12,964 nucleotides of DNA. Origin: Acidimicrobiales bacterium (lineage in GTDB: Bacteria > Actinomycetota > Acidimicrobiia > Acidimicrobiales > Aldehydirespiratoraceae). The notes beneath the pieces were generated by a model. The model saw only the letters and a list, made by a program, of their open reading frames with translations, was not told the DNA's origin and ran no database searches. The stretch spans positions 1 through 12,964 of the forward strand of contig BQJV01000039.1 of the NCBI GenBank assembly GCA_021604885.1. Direction: 5' to 3'. A program made the translations under genes and the position numbers. Shown in pieces: positions 1 through 7,776 of this stretch; position 1 is the stretch's first letter; the number at the start of each line of letters is the position of its first letter.

Positions 1-153
1 GCGCGGATCGTCCTCGGCGACCTCGACGGGCGCACCACCGACGACATCGCCACGGAGGTGGGGATCAGCGCGAGCGGGGTGTCCCAACGGCGCCGGCGAA
101 ACAACCTCCGCGCCCTCGCCGCGGCCCTCGACGCGCTACACAGTCCGTCATGA
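1..153 (+). CDS. C-terminal fragment of an HTH protein, probably SatD family (5' end outside window)
   Basis: Reading frame 1 is open from the first base and ends at TGA 151-153, giving 50 residues that begin ARIVLGDLDGRTTDDIATEV. The segment DIATEVGISASGVSQRRRR has the spacing of a sigma-70 region 4 / LuxR-like helix-turn-helix: a first helix with 'IA', a Gly turn, then a recognition helix with 'SGVSQR'. SatD-family proteins are known to end in such an HTH and to sit beside a DUF3307 membrane protein. The stop overlaps the start of the downstream membrane-protein gene as ATGA at 150-153, so the two are translationally coupled. The family name is inferred from this short tail plus the neighbour. 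It could instead be another regulator or sigma-like protein. The bulk of the protein lies left of the window. Confidence 0.55.
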   Translation, partial: ARIVLGDLDGRTTDDIATEVGISASGVSQRRRRNNLRALAAALDALHSPS

Positions 154-866
154 CCGCGCTCGCCATCGTCCTGCTGGCCATCGGCTTCGGCGATCTGTCC
201 CACGGCCTCGCCGGCATGCCCTCGTCGCGGAATCGCGCCCTGCTGGCCATCGGTGTCAGCCTGGTGGTCGGCGTCGTCGGGGTGTTGGGCAACGACGGTC
301 GAGGGCAGGACGCCGTCGTCACGATCGTCGTCGTCGCCATCGTCGCGTCGGCCTGGCAGCTGGTTCGGGTCGGCTTCGCCTCGCCCCAACTCCAACTGGC
401 GACGCTGGGCGGCGGCATCTGCGCCGCCGCGGTGCTGTCCACGCTCCACTTCTCGGGCCACAACGGCCTGTGGGGCGACTTCCTCGAGGAGTCCCGCATC
501 GATCTGATCCGCGAGACGCGGGCAGCAGAGGTCCTGCTCATCCTCGGTGTCGGGGTGGTCATGGTCGCCACGGCGAACGCGATCGTGCGCGTCGTGCTCG
601 ACGTGGTGATCGACGGCGACCCGCCGACGACACGCATCCGCGGCGGCCGCGTGATCGGGCCGCTCGAGCGTCTCCTGATCGTCGGTCTGGTGGTGGCGGG
701 CCAGCCGACCACCGCGGCGCTCGTGGTCACGGCGAAGTCGCTCCTGCGCTACCCGGAGCTGCGCAGCCACGACGACGTCGACGTCCACGCCGTCACGGAA
801 TACGTCTTGATCGGCTCGCTGATGAGTTGGTCGATCGCCCTCGCGGCGACCATTCCGTTCGCCTGA
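150..866 (+). CDS. Multi-pass membrane protein, DUF3307-like, coupled to a SatD-like gene
   Basis: This 238-residue protein has about seven hydrophobic segments, near residues 1-20, 29-47, 54-74, 83-101, 126-149, 173-195 and 217-236, so it should be an integral inner-membrane protein. The C-terminal half contains IGPLERLLIVGLVVAGQ, then TAAKSLLRYPEL-like text (seen as TAKSLLRYPEL), then TEYVLIGSLMSWSIAL. That order resembles the C-terminal half of DUF3307 proteins as I remember them. A soluble loop with EESRIDLIRETRAAE lies near 112-128. The ATG at 150 overlaps the upstream stop (ATGA), which fixes the start and implies co-expression. Function is unknown, and no catalytic motif is visible. 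In other bacteria the SatD/DUF3307 pair is recurrent but poorly characterised. The gene converges on kgd with only 40 bases between the stops. Confidence 0.72.
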   Translation: MTALAIVLLAIGFGDLSHGLAGMPSSRNRALLAIGVSLVVGVVGVLGNDGRGQDAVVTIVVVAIVASAWQLVRVGFASPQLQLATLGGGICAAAVLSTLHFSGHNGLWGDFLEESRIDLIRETRAAEVLLILGVGVVMVATANAIVRVVLDVVIDGDPPTTRIRGGRVIGPLERLLIVGLVVAGQPTTAALVVTAKSLLRYPELRSHDDVDVHAVTEYVLIGSLMSWSIALAATIPFA

Positions 867-878
867 CCGGCACCATCC

Positions 879-918
879 AGGTCAGGACAGGACAGGTCAG
901 GACACGTCAGGTCGGGTC
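879..918. repeat. Pentanucleotide tandem repeat (about 8 units) at the kgd 3' end
   Basis: On the plus strand, eight consecutive 5-mers fit the pattern RSGWC or close to it: AGGTC, AGGAC, AGGAC, AGGTC, AGGAC, ACGTC, AGGTC, GGGTC. A higher-order period of 15 is also visible (879-893, 894-908, then a partial copy). The array occupies most of the 40-base gap between the two convergent stops and continues into kgd, supplying its last codons and stop. It has no dyad symmetry, so it is not an intrinsic terminator. Confidence 0.8.
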
Positions 919-3900
919 GTCGAAGCGCAGCGCGCGGTCGAGCAACTCGGCATGTTCCTGGGCGTGCACCTTGATGCTGCCGCAGGCGGGTGAGCCGGAC
1001 TCGAACCGGCTGACGCGGCGGATCTTGTGCGAGCGTTCGTGGCGCTCGTAGAGCCGGCCCTTGATCGCGTTCCACGGACCCATGTTCTCCGGCTCCTCCT
1101 GGAGCCACACGATCTCGTCCGCGTTCGGATAGCGAGCCAGCTCGGCCGCAACGGCGTCGAAGGGCCAGGGGTACAGCTGTTCGACCCGGGCGATCGCGAC
1201 GGGTGCGCCACGCGCATCGCGTTCGTTCTCGGCATCGACGGTGACCTTGCCGCTGCACAGCACGAGGCGGCGTACGTCTGCCGGGTCGATCCCGGACCGG
1301 TCGGGCAACAGCTCCTCGAACGTGCCGGACAACAGCTCGCTGACCGGGGAGCGGCTCTGCTTCGCTCGAAGCAAGGACTTCGGTGTGAAGACGACGAGCG
1401 GCGTGCGGTGGTGCTGCAGCATCTGGCGCCGCAGCAGGTGGAAGAACTGCGCGGCCGTGGTGGCGTTGCAGATCTGCATGTTGTCCTCGGCCGCGAGCAG
1501 CAGGAATCGCTCGATGCGGGCCGAGGAGTGTTCGGGCCCCTGCCCCTCGAAGCCGTGGGGGAGGAGCAGTACGAGGCCGGAGTCCTGCTGCCACTTGTCC
1601 TTCGCCGCCACGATGAACTGGTCGATGATGATCTGCGCGCCGTTGGCGAAGTCGCCGAACTGGGCCTCCCAGATGACCATCGCCTCGGGCTTCGCGACCG
1701 AGTAGCCGTATTCGAACCCGAGCGCCGCGTACTCGCTGAGCAGGGAGTCGTAGATCCACAGCTCCGTGTCCTGCGCCGCGAGGCCCGCGAGCGGGACGTG
1801 TTCGGCGCCCGTCTCGTAGTCGACGAGCGTGGAGTGGCGATGGCTGAAGGTGCCGCGACGCGAGTCCTGGCCGGCGAGGCGGATCGAGGTGCCCTCGATC
1901 AGCAGCGACCCCATCGCCATGGCCTCGCCGAGGGCCCAGTCGATCTCGCCGGCGGCGAACATGTCGTCGCGCTTGTCGAACTGCTGCGCGAGTTTGGGGT
2001 GGACCGTGAACCCTTCGGGAGTCGACGACAGTGCGTCGTAGATCCGGTTGACGGTCGGGCGGTCGATCGAGGTGCGCAGATGGGGCAGCACGCCGATCGG
2101 CTGCACGGGCGGTTGGGCCCGGGCGTCGGGGTCGTGTTGGATCTCGCGGGTGCTGTCGAGGGCGGCCTGAAGTCGCGACTTGAAGTCGGCCAGCGCGTCC
2201 TCCTCTTCCTCCGACGTGAGGTCGCCCCGCTTGACCAGCGACGTCGTGTACTGCGCCCGCACCGAGGGTCGAGCGTCGATACGGCGGTACATCTCGGGAA
2301 GCGTGTAGCTCGGATCGTCGCCCTCGTTGTGGCCGTGGCGCCGGTAGCAGATCATGTCGATCACGACGTCCTTGTTGAACTGCTGGCGGTAGGCGAACGC
2401 GAGCCGCGCCACCCGCACGCAGGCCTCCGGATCGTCGCCGTTCACGTGGAAGATCGGCGCCTGGATCATCTTGGCGACATCGGTCGAGTACTCCGAGGAC
2501 CGGGCGACATCGGGCGTGCTGGTGAAGCCGACCTGGTTGTTGATGATGACGTGAACGGTGCCGCCGACTCGATAGCCGCGGATCTGCGACAGGTTGAGCG
2601 TCTCCGCCACCACGCCCTGACCGGCGAAGGCCGCGTCGCCGTGGATCAGCAGGGGCAGCACCGGGTAGGCCTCGAAATCGCTGTCCTTCGGGATGGAGTC
2701 CATCCGCGCCCGCACCATGCCGACCACCACCGGATCGACGGCCTCCAGGTGGGACGGGTTCGCGGCGAGCTCCACCGGGATGGTGTTGCCGTTGCGGCTC
2801 TCGAACACGCCGGTCTGGCCGAGGTGGTACTTCACGTCGCCCGAGCCCTGGGTCATCTGGCTGATGGAGCCGCCCTCGAACTCGTTGAACAGCTCGCCGT
2901 AGGTCTTCCCGACGATGTTGACGAGCACGTTCAGCCGTCCGCGGTGGGCCATGCCCATGATGACCTCGGCGAGGCCCGCGTCGGCCGCCGCACCGATGAC
3001 GGCGTCCACCAGCGGGATCGTGCTCTCGGCTCCTTCGATGCCGAAGCGCTTCTGGCCCACGTACTTGGTGCCCAGGAATGTCTCCAACGCCTCGGCGGCG
3101 TTCAGCCGGGACAGGACATGACGTTGTTCGTCCGCGTCGATCGAGCGGTCCGCGCCCTCCAGCAACTCCTGCATCCAGCGCTTCTCCACCGGGTCCTGGA
3201 TGTGCATGTACTCGACGCCGATCGTGCGGCAGTACGCATCGCGCAGCACGCCGAGCAGGTCGCCGAGGGGCATCTTGGGTCGTCCGCCGACCTGGGCGTA
3301 GATCCCGGTGTCGGTGCCGGTGAGGAACTCGCGGTCGAGATCCCAGATGGTGAGGCCGTAGGTGGCCGGGTCGAGCTCCGCATGCATGGTCGGCTCCTTG
3401 ACCTGGAGCGGGTCGAGATCCGCGATCAGGTGGCCGCGCACACGGTGCATGTTGATCAGCTGGTTGACCTTCGCCTGCTTCTCGAGCAGCGAAGTCTCGC
3501 GGTCGACCGGGTTGACGTCACGACGCCACTTGACCGCCTCGTAAGGCACGTCGAGGGCGCGGAAGATGTCGACGTAGAAGTCGTCCTCGCCGAGCAGCAG
3601 CTCGTGGACCTTCTTCAGGAACATGCCGGACTCGGCGCCCTGGATGATCCGATGGTCGTAGGTCGAGGTGACGGTGATCACCTTCGACACGCCGAGATCG
3701 GCGAGCTTCGCGGGGTCGGCCGCCTCGAACTCCGTCGGGAACGCGATCGACCCGACGCCGACGATCAGGCCCTGGCCCGGCATCAACCGGGGGACGCTCT
3801 GGAGCGTGCCGATCGTGCCCGGATTCGTGAGGCTCACCGTGGTCCCCGCGAAGTCGTCCGGCGACAACTTGCCGTCACGCACCTTGCGGATCAACGCCTC

Positions 3901-4728
3901 GTAGCGGTCGATGAACTCCCGGAAGTCGAGCGTGTCGGCGTCCCTGATGCAGGGCACCATCAGGGTGCGCGAGCCGTCGGACTTCTCCAGATCGACCGCG
4001 ATGCCGAGACCGACATGGGTGTTGCGGATCAGCAGCGGCTTGCCGTCCGCGTCCGCCTCGTAGGTGTTGTTCATCGCGGGCATCTCGTCCGAGATCGCCC
4101 GCACCACGGCGTAGCCGATCAGGTGCGTGAAGCTCACCTTGCCCGTCTGCTTGCGGGCCAGGTGCCCGTTGATCACCTTCCGGTTGACCTCGAGCAGCTT
4201 CGCCGGGATCTGGCGGAACGAGGTCGCCGTCGGAACGCCGAGCGAAGCCTCCATGTTGGTCACGATCCGGGCGCCGGCCCCACGGATGGGGGAGGCGTTG
4301 CTGGCGCCGGCATTGCTGTCGCCGGCATTGCTTTCGCCGGCATTCGCCGGAACCGCGGGAGCCGGTGTGTCCTGCGGCGGTGTGTCCTGCGGCGGCGCGG
4401 GGGCCGCCGCGGGCTCCGGGGTGGCAGTCGGCGGCGGCGTCGGCTCCGGGGCGGCAGTCGGCGTCGGGGCTGCGGCTGGGGCGGGCTCCGCGGGGGCGGA
4501 CCAGTCGGCGATGGGGGCGACGGTGGGGCGGGTCACCTCGTTGCCGGCGACCTCGATCGGCGCGGGGGGAGGAGGCGGTGGGGCGGCGGCGCTGCCGTTG
4601 CTGCCGTTCTCGAAGACACCGCGCCAACTGGCGTCGACCGAGGCGGGGTCGGCTTCCCACTGGGCGCGCATCTCGTCGACGAGCCAGGCGTTGGGGCCCA
4701 GATCGGCAGGGTCATCGGTGGTAGCCAC
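907..4728 (-). CDS. kgd: Multifunctional 2-oxoglutarate decarboxylase/dehydrogenase, E2-E1 fusion
   Basis: This 1273-residue protein is the actinobacterial form of the 2-oxoglutarate dehydrogenase E1 component, fused behind a succinyltransferase (E2) catalytic domain. It works in the cytoplasmic TCA cycle. Residues 1-42 match the conserved E1 N-terminal segment (NAWLVDEMRAQWEADPASVD). Residues 43-148 are a Pro/Ala-rich linker. The E2 core spans about 150-385, with TNPGTIGT at 301-308 and DHRIIQGAESG around His359. There is no lipoyl domain, as is normal for this family. The E1 part runs from about 410, with HRVRGHLIADLDP at 428-440, GMAHRGRLNVL at 592-602, and the ThDP/Mg motif from GDA (697-699) to NNQVGFT (730-736). 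The start is GTG at 4728, preceded by TAGACT (minus strand) and six bases, which suggests a leaderless mRNA. Known orthologues pair with a separate lipoylated E2 and E3 and are inhibited by GarA/OdhI. None of those partners is in the window. Confidence 0.97.
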   Translation of the reverse strand: MATTDDPADLGPNAWLVDEMRAQWEADPASVDASWRGVFENGSNGSAAAPPPPPPAPIEVAGNEVTRPTVAPIADWSAPAEPAPAAAPTPTAAPEPTPPPTATPEPAAAPAPPQDTPPQDTPAPAVPANAGESNAGDSNAGASNASPIRGAGARIVTNMEASLGVPTATSFRQIPAKLLEVNRKVINGHLARKQTGKVSFTHLIGYAVVRAISDEMPAMNNTYEADADGKPLLIRNTHVGLGIAVDLEKSDGSRTLMVPCIRDADTLDFREFIDRYEALIRKVRDGKLSPDDFAGTTVSLTNPGTIGTLQSVPRLMPGQGLIVGVGSIAFPTEFEAADPAKLADLGVSKVITVTSTYDHRIIQGAESGMFLKKVHELLLGEDDFYVDIFRALDVPYEAVKWRRDVNPVDRETSLLEKQAKVNQLINMHRVRGHLIADLDPLQVKEPTMHAELDPATYGLTIWDLDREFLTGTDTGIYAQVGGRPKMPLGDLLGVLRDAYCRTIGVEYMHIQDPVEKRWMQELLEGADRSIDADEQRHVLSRLNAAEALETFLGTKYVGQKRFGIEGAESTIPLVDAVIGAAADAGLAEVIMGMAHRGRLNVLVNIVGKTYGELFNEFEGGSISQMTQGSGDVKYHLGQTGVFESRNGNTIPVELAANPSHLEAVDPVVVGMVRARMDSIPKDSDFEAYPVLPLLIHGDAAFAGQGVVAETLNLSQIRGYRVGGTVHVIINNQVGFTSTPDVARSSEYSTDVAKMIQAPIFHVNGDDPEACVRVARLAFAYRQQFNKDVVIDMICYRRHGHNEGDDPSYTLPEMYRRIDARPSVRAQYTTSLVKRGDLTSEEEEDALADFKSRLQAALDSTREIQHDPDARAQPPVQPIGVLPHLRTSIDRPTVNRIYDALSSTPEGFTVHPKLAQQFDKRDDMFAAGEIDWALGEAMAMGSLLIEGTSIRLAGQDSRRGTFSHRHSTLVDYETGAEHVPLAGLAAQDTELWIYDSLLSEYAALGFEYGYSVAKPEAMVIWEAQFGDFANGAQIIIDQFIVAAKDKWQQDSGLVLLLPHGFEGQGPEHSSARIERFLLLAAEDNMQICNATTAAQFFHLLRRQMLQHHRTPLVVFTPKSLLRAKQSRSPVSELLSGTFEELLPDRSGIDPADVRRLVLCSGKVTVDAENERDARGAPVAIARVEQLYPWPFDAVAAELARYPNADEIVWLQEEPENMGPWNAIKGRLYERHERSHKIRRVSRFESGSPACGSIKVHAQEHAELLDRALRFDDPT
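4306..4350. repeat. 15-bp tandem repeat in the kgd linker (NAGxS peptide units)
   Basis: The units are GCCGGCATTGCTGTC at 4306-4320, GCCGGCATTGCTTTC at 4321-4335 and a decayed GCCGGCATT copy from 4336. They encode the repeated pentapeptide NAG(E/D/A)S at about residues 129-145 of Kgd, just before the E2 core. The period is a multiple of three, so copy-number changes would stay in frame. Confidence 0.85.
4366..4395. repeat. Perfect 15-bp duplication in the kgd linker
   Basis: TGTGTCCTGCGGCGG occurs at 4366-4380 and again immediately at 4381-4395. It encodes the doubled QDTPP text near residues 112-122 of the Kgd linker. It is a recent-looking in-frame duplication. Confidence 0.85.
4411..4470. 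repeat. Imperfect 30-bp tandem duplication in the kgd linker
   Basis: Two 30-base units (4411-4440 and 4441-4470) share the core GGCTCCGGGGYGGCAGTCGG and diverge toward their ends. They encode Pro/Ala/Thr/Glu-rich text such as TAAPEPTPPP and TATPEPAAAP, around residues 87-107 of Kgd. Confidence 0.7.
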
Positions 4729-4734
4729 AGCCGG

Positions 4735-4740
4735 AGTCTA
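4735..4740 (-). promoter_or_regulatory. Putative -10 element for kgd (leaderless)
   Basis: On the minus strand TAGACT is followed by CCGGCT and then the GTG start at 4728, a 6-base spacer. That puts the expected transcription start on or beside the first base of the start codon. No ribosome binding site fits upstream. A convincing -35 was not seen (about 3 of 6 matches at 4758-4763). Confidence 0.5.
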
Positions 4741-4792
4741 TGGCCTGGACGCGGGGCTGACTGGTGAGCCGAAACGGGGGCCGTCAGGCGGA

Positions 4793-4798
4793 TAGGGT
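4793..4798 (+). promoter_or_regulatory. Putative -10 element for xthA (leaderless)
   Basis: TAGGGT is followed by GCCGCC and the GTG start at 4805. The hexamer and the 6-base spacer recur at three other gene starts in the window. No Shine-Dalgarno sequence lies between it and the start. It shares the 76-base divergent region with the kgd promoter. Confidence 0.55.
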
Positions 4799-4804
4799 GC
4801 CGCC

Positions 4805-5587
4805 GTGCGCATCGTCACGTGGAACGTCAACTCGCTCAACGCACGGCTCGGTCGAGTCGAGCGCTGGCTCCAGACCTTCGAGCCGGACGTGCTCTGCCTG
4901 CAGGAGACCAAGCTGGCCGACGACGCGTTCCCGGCCCTCACGTTCGAGGCGCTCGGCTACGAGACCTTCCACCACGGGCAGGGCCAGTGGAACGGCGTCG
5001 CCATCCTCAGCCGGGTCGGTATCGAGAACCCGATCGGCGGTTTCGGCGACGGCGGCAACCCGGATCCCGACGCCCGGATCGCGTGGGCGACCTGCGGCGG
5101 CGTGCGGGTTGCCTCCTGCTATGTCCCGAATGGTCGGTCACTCGACCACGAGCACTATCAGTACAAGCTCCGCTGGCTCGACCGGCTCGCCGCCGATCTC
5201 GACGGGCAATGCACCCCGGCGGACGACGTCGTCGTCTGTGGCGACTTCAACATCGCGCCCGACGACCGCGACGTGTACGACCCTGCGAAGTTCGCAACCG
5301 AGACCCACGCGAGCGCGGCTGAGCGGGAGAAGATCCAGACCCTGCTCGACTGGGGCCTGGTCGACGTCTTCCGTGAGCACCACGACGACGGTGGCCTCTA
5401 CTCCTGGTGGGACTATCGCGGCGGCAACTTCCACAAGAAGCTCGGCATGCGCATCGACTTGCTCCTGACGACCCGGTCCGTCGCTGACCGGGTCGCCGTG
5501 ACGCTCGTCGACCGCAACGAGCGGAAGGGGCCGAAGGACGATCCGCCGAGCGACCACGCCCCCGTGTTGATCGACGGGACCCGGTGA
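4805..5587 (+). CDS. xthA: Exodeoxyribonuclease III / AP endonuclease
   Basis: This 260-residue protein has the full endonuclease/exonuclease/phosphatase fold of the ExoIII family and the family's usual length. It cleaves DNA 5' to abasic sites and trims 3' ends in base excision repair. Visible active-site motifs are WNVNSL (Asn7), LQETK (Glu34, metal ligand), YVPNG (Tyr106, Asn109), GDFN (Asp147, Asn149) and SDHAP (Asp250, His251). The GTG at 4805 is chosen because the protein then begins MRIVTWNVNSL, exactly as family members do, and because TAGGGT ends six bases before it. The next gene starts four bases after the stop, so the repair enzyme and the antiporter probably share a transcript. 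I see no functional reason for the pairing beyond possible stress response. Confidence 0.96.
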   Translation: MRIVTWNVNSLNARLGRVERWLQTFEPDVLCLQETKLADDAFPALTFEALGYETFHHGQGQWNGVAILSRVGIENPIGGFGDGGNPDPDARIAWATCGGVRVASCYVPNGRSLDHEHYQYKLRWLDRLAADLDGQCTPADDVVVCGDFNIAPDDRDVYDPAKFATETHASAAEREKIQTLLDWGLVDVFREHHDDGGLYSWWDYRGGNFHKKLGMRIDLLLTTRSVADRVAVTLVDRNERKGPKDDPPSDHAPVLIDGTR

Positions 5588-5591
5588 CCCG

Positions 5592-7736
5592 ATGCTGACC
5601 TCGCTCGACGAACACCAACTCCTCGTCTTCTGGACCCAGCTGCTCGTCCTCGTCGCGATGGCGCGCATCTTGGGCGAGTTGATGAAGAAGATCAACCTTC
5701 CGTCCGTGATCGGCCAGCTGGCCGCCGGCGTAATCCTCGGCCCGTCGATCTTCGGTCGAGTGTGGGAGGACGGCTTCCACTGGTTCCTGCCCGACTACGA
5801 GATCAGCAGCGGCGCCCTCCTGGCGGTGAGCTGGCTCGGTGTCGCGCTGCTGCTCGTGACCGCCGGGTTCGAGACCGACCTCAACCTGATCAGGCGACTC
5901 GGCCGCCCGGCAGCGCTCGTGACCGGATTCAGTCTCGTCGTCCCGCTGATCGGTGGACTGATCGTCGGCCTGTCGCTGCCCGAGTCGTTCATCGGCCCCG
6001 AGAGCGACCGCACCGTCTTCGCCCTGTTCGTCGCGGCCGCGCTCGCGGTGTCGGCGCTGGCCGTGATCGCGAAGATCCTGTCCGAGCTCGGCCTGATGCG
6101 ACGCGATTTCGGTCAGATCACCGTCGCCGCGGGTATGGCCAACGACGTCGTCGGCTGGGTGATGCTCGCGGTCTTCACCGGCTTCGCCGTGTCCGGTTCG
6201 GTTTCGGTCAGCGCGGTCGTCCGCACCGTCGTGGGCCTCGCCCTCTTCCTGGCGATCGCGATGACGCTCGGTCAGCGGGTGGTCGATCTGGCGCTTCGCT
6301 GGGTGCGGCGAGACGGCCCGAACATCGGCGGCGCGATGACCGTCGTCATCTTCACGATGCTGATCTACGGCGTCGCCACGCAGGCCCTCGGCATCGAAGC
6401 CGTGCTCGGCGCCTTCGTGGCCGGCGTGGTGCTGCACCGATCGCGGTTCCAACAGGAAGAGGTGCTGCACCACATCGAGTCGGTCACGAACTCGTTCCTC
6501 GCGCCGGTCTTCTTCGCGACGGCAGGCCTCCGGGTCGACCTCGGACTGCTCGGGGAGGACAATGCGCTCCAGTGGGCGCTGCTCGTGGTGACGGTGGCGA
6601 TCGTGGCCAAGTTCGTCGGCGCGTTCGTAGGAGCCCGACTCGCCGGCCAGAGCAACCGCGCCGCCACCGCACTCGGCGCCGGCCTCAACGCTCGCGGCGC
6701 GCTGGAGATCGTGATCGCGTCGGTCGGCCTCACGCTCGGAGTGTTCAACGAGACCGCCTACACGGTGATCGTGATCGTGCCGTTGATCACCTCGATCTTC
6801 GCCGCTGTCAGCCTCCGCATCGTCGTGCGGGGCTGGCGAGGCAGCGAGGAGGAGCAGGAACGGCTCGAACGCGAGGAGGCGCTCAGCCGCAACCTCGTCG
6901 TGAAGTCGTCGCGCATCCTCCTCCCGTCACAGGGTGAGCCGGCGTCGATCGCGGCGGCCCAGCTCGTGCACTTCGCGTGGCCGACGGAAGCGCCGGCGAC
7001 GATCGCATCCGTCAGACGCAACGGCGAGTGGCCCGACATCTCCGTCGTCAAGGCGGTACTCGACGAACGCGAGGTCGACCATCGCCAGCTCAAGGGCGAC
7101 GACATCGCCGGGTCCCTCGTCGCGGAATCGCGGCTCGGCTACGGCGTGATCGCGGTGGGCGTGGCCGCCCGTCACGAGGGGCAGCTCTACTCGCCGATGG
7201 TCGACGAGCTCCTGCTCAACGCGACATTGCCGGTCGTGATCGTGCGCCGAGCACGCGACCTCGACCGCCCGCTCCCGCCCGCGTTCAGTCGGGTGATCGT
7301 GCCGGTCACGGGCACCCGATCGAGCCGGTCGGCGCAGGAAGTCGCCTTCTCCATCTCGTCGAACCTCGGCACAGAGGTCGTGCTCACCCACGTGCTGAGC
7401 CGCTCGTCGCCGCTGCCCCGCATCTTCGGTCGCCGTCAGCGCGACGACGATCCGGCCATGGCGGTCGCCGATCAGATGATCGAGGGTGCGTCGGCGCTCG
7501 CGACCGAGTCCGGCCTCGAACCCCGCGCGGTCGTGCGCGAGTCCGACACGGCGGGCGCGGCCCTCGTCGCGGCCGCCCGTGAGGAGACCGCGGACCTCGT
7601 CGTGCTCGGCGCCCAGCTGCGCAATGTCGACGGACGCCCGTTCCTCGGCAACACCGTGGAGACCGTGCTCGAGCAGAGTGACGCAACCGTCGTGGTCGTC
7701 GCGTACCCCCGCAGTGGTGAGGGCGGGGAGCACTGA
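5592..7736 (+). CDS. CPA2-family cation/proton antiporter with two C-terminal USP domains
   Basis: In this 714-residue protein, residues 1-415 form the multi-pass transporter domain of the Na+/H+ exchanger superfamily (CPA2, KefB/NapA-like). Landmarks are LPSVIGQLAAGVILGP (36-51), LVTAGFETDLN (88-98), MANDVVGW (182-189) and LNARGALEIV (about 367-376). Its ion-site pair is Asn184-Asp185 rather than the Asp-Asp typical of electrogenic members. A charged linker near 417-432 leads to two universal-stress-protein folds, about 433-555 (degenerate) and 562-705. The second keeps VVLGAQ and, further on, FLGNTVETVLEQ, the remains of a nucleotide-binding loop. The USP pair probably senses nucleotides in the cytoplasm and gates transport, as in related actinobacterial antiporters. 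It starts four bases after xthA. The ion (Na+ or K+) cannot be read from sequence. Confidence 0.92.
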   Translation: MLTSLDEHQLLVFWTQLLVLVAMARILGELMKKINLPSVIGQLAAGVILGPSIFGRVWEDGFHWFLPDYEISSGALLAVSWLGVALLLVTAGFETDLNLIRRLGRPAALVTGFSLVVPLIGGLIVGLSLPESFIGPESDRTVFALFVAAALAVSALAVIAKILSELGLMRRDFGQITVAAGMANDVVGWVMLAVFTGFAVSGSVSVSAVVRTVVGLALFLAIAMTLGQRVVDLALRWVRRDGPNIGGAMTVVIFTMLIYGVATQALGIEAVLGAFVAGVVLHRSRFQQEEVLHHIESVTNSFLAPVFFATAGLRVDLGLLGEDNALQWALLVVTVAIVAKFVGAFVGARLAGQSNRAATALGAGLNARGALEIVIASVGLTLGVFNETAYTVIVIVPLITSIFAAVSLRIVVRGWRGSEEEQERLEREEALSRNLVVKSSRILLPSQGEPASIAAAQLVHFAWPTEAPATIASVRRNGEWPDISVVKAVLDEREVDHRQLKGDDIAGSLVAESRLGYGVIAVGVAARHEGQLYSPMVDELLLNATLPVVIVRRARDLDRPLPPAFSRVIVPVTGTRSSRSAQEVAFSISSNLGTEVVLTHVLSRSSPLPRIFGRRQRDDDPAMAVADQMIEGASALATESGLEPRAVVRESDTAGAALVAAAREETADLVVLGAQLRNVDGRPFLGNTVETVLEQSDATVVVVAYPRSGEGGEH

Positions 7737-7764
7737 GCCGCTTCCCGTGAACGGGGCCACGATC

Positions 7765-7770
7765 TAGGGT
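7765..7770 (+). promoter_or_regulatory. Putative -10 element for the lipoprotein gene (leaderless)
   Basis: TAGGGT is followed by CGTCCC and the ATG at 7777, a 6-base spacer. It is identical to the boxes at the starts of xthA, the helicase and the zincin gene. A weak TTCCCG lies at the -35 distance (7742-7747). The box gives the lipoprotein its own promoter, separate from the antiporter upstream. Confidence 0.55.
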
Positions 7771-7776
7771 CGTCCC

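Noticed and set aside
749..1759. A 336-codon minus-strand frame at the kgd 3' end, in case kgd is frameshifted
   Set aside because: The kgd frame stays intact to its stop with conserved C-terminal E1 text. This other frame is Arg/Ala-rich and has no family features.
4306..4470. Short regular repeats that could suggest a CRISPR-like array
   Set aside because: The units are 15 or 30 bases with no unique spacers, stay in frame with kgd and encode a Pro/Ala linker. No cas genes are present.
1027..4767. A 1246-codon open frame on the plus strand covering nearly all of kgd
   Set aside because: It is the shadow of a high-GC gene: GC-rich third positions of kgd suppress stops in the opposite frame. 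The translation is Arg/Val/Asp/Leu-rich with no motifs, while kgd matches its family end to end.
5247..6473. A 408-codon minus-strand frame across xthA and the antiporter
   Set aside because: It is His/Arg/Asp-rich low-complexity translation crossing two well-supported plus-strand genes, with no start context or motif.
7744..7755. CCCGTGAACGGG hairpin after the antiporter gene as a terminator
   Set aside because: The stem is only 4-5 base pairs with a tiny loop and no T run. It lies in the -35 region of the lipoprotein promoter.
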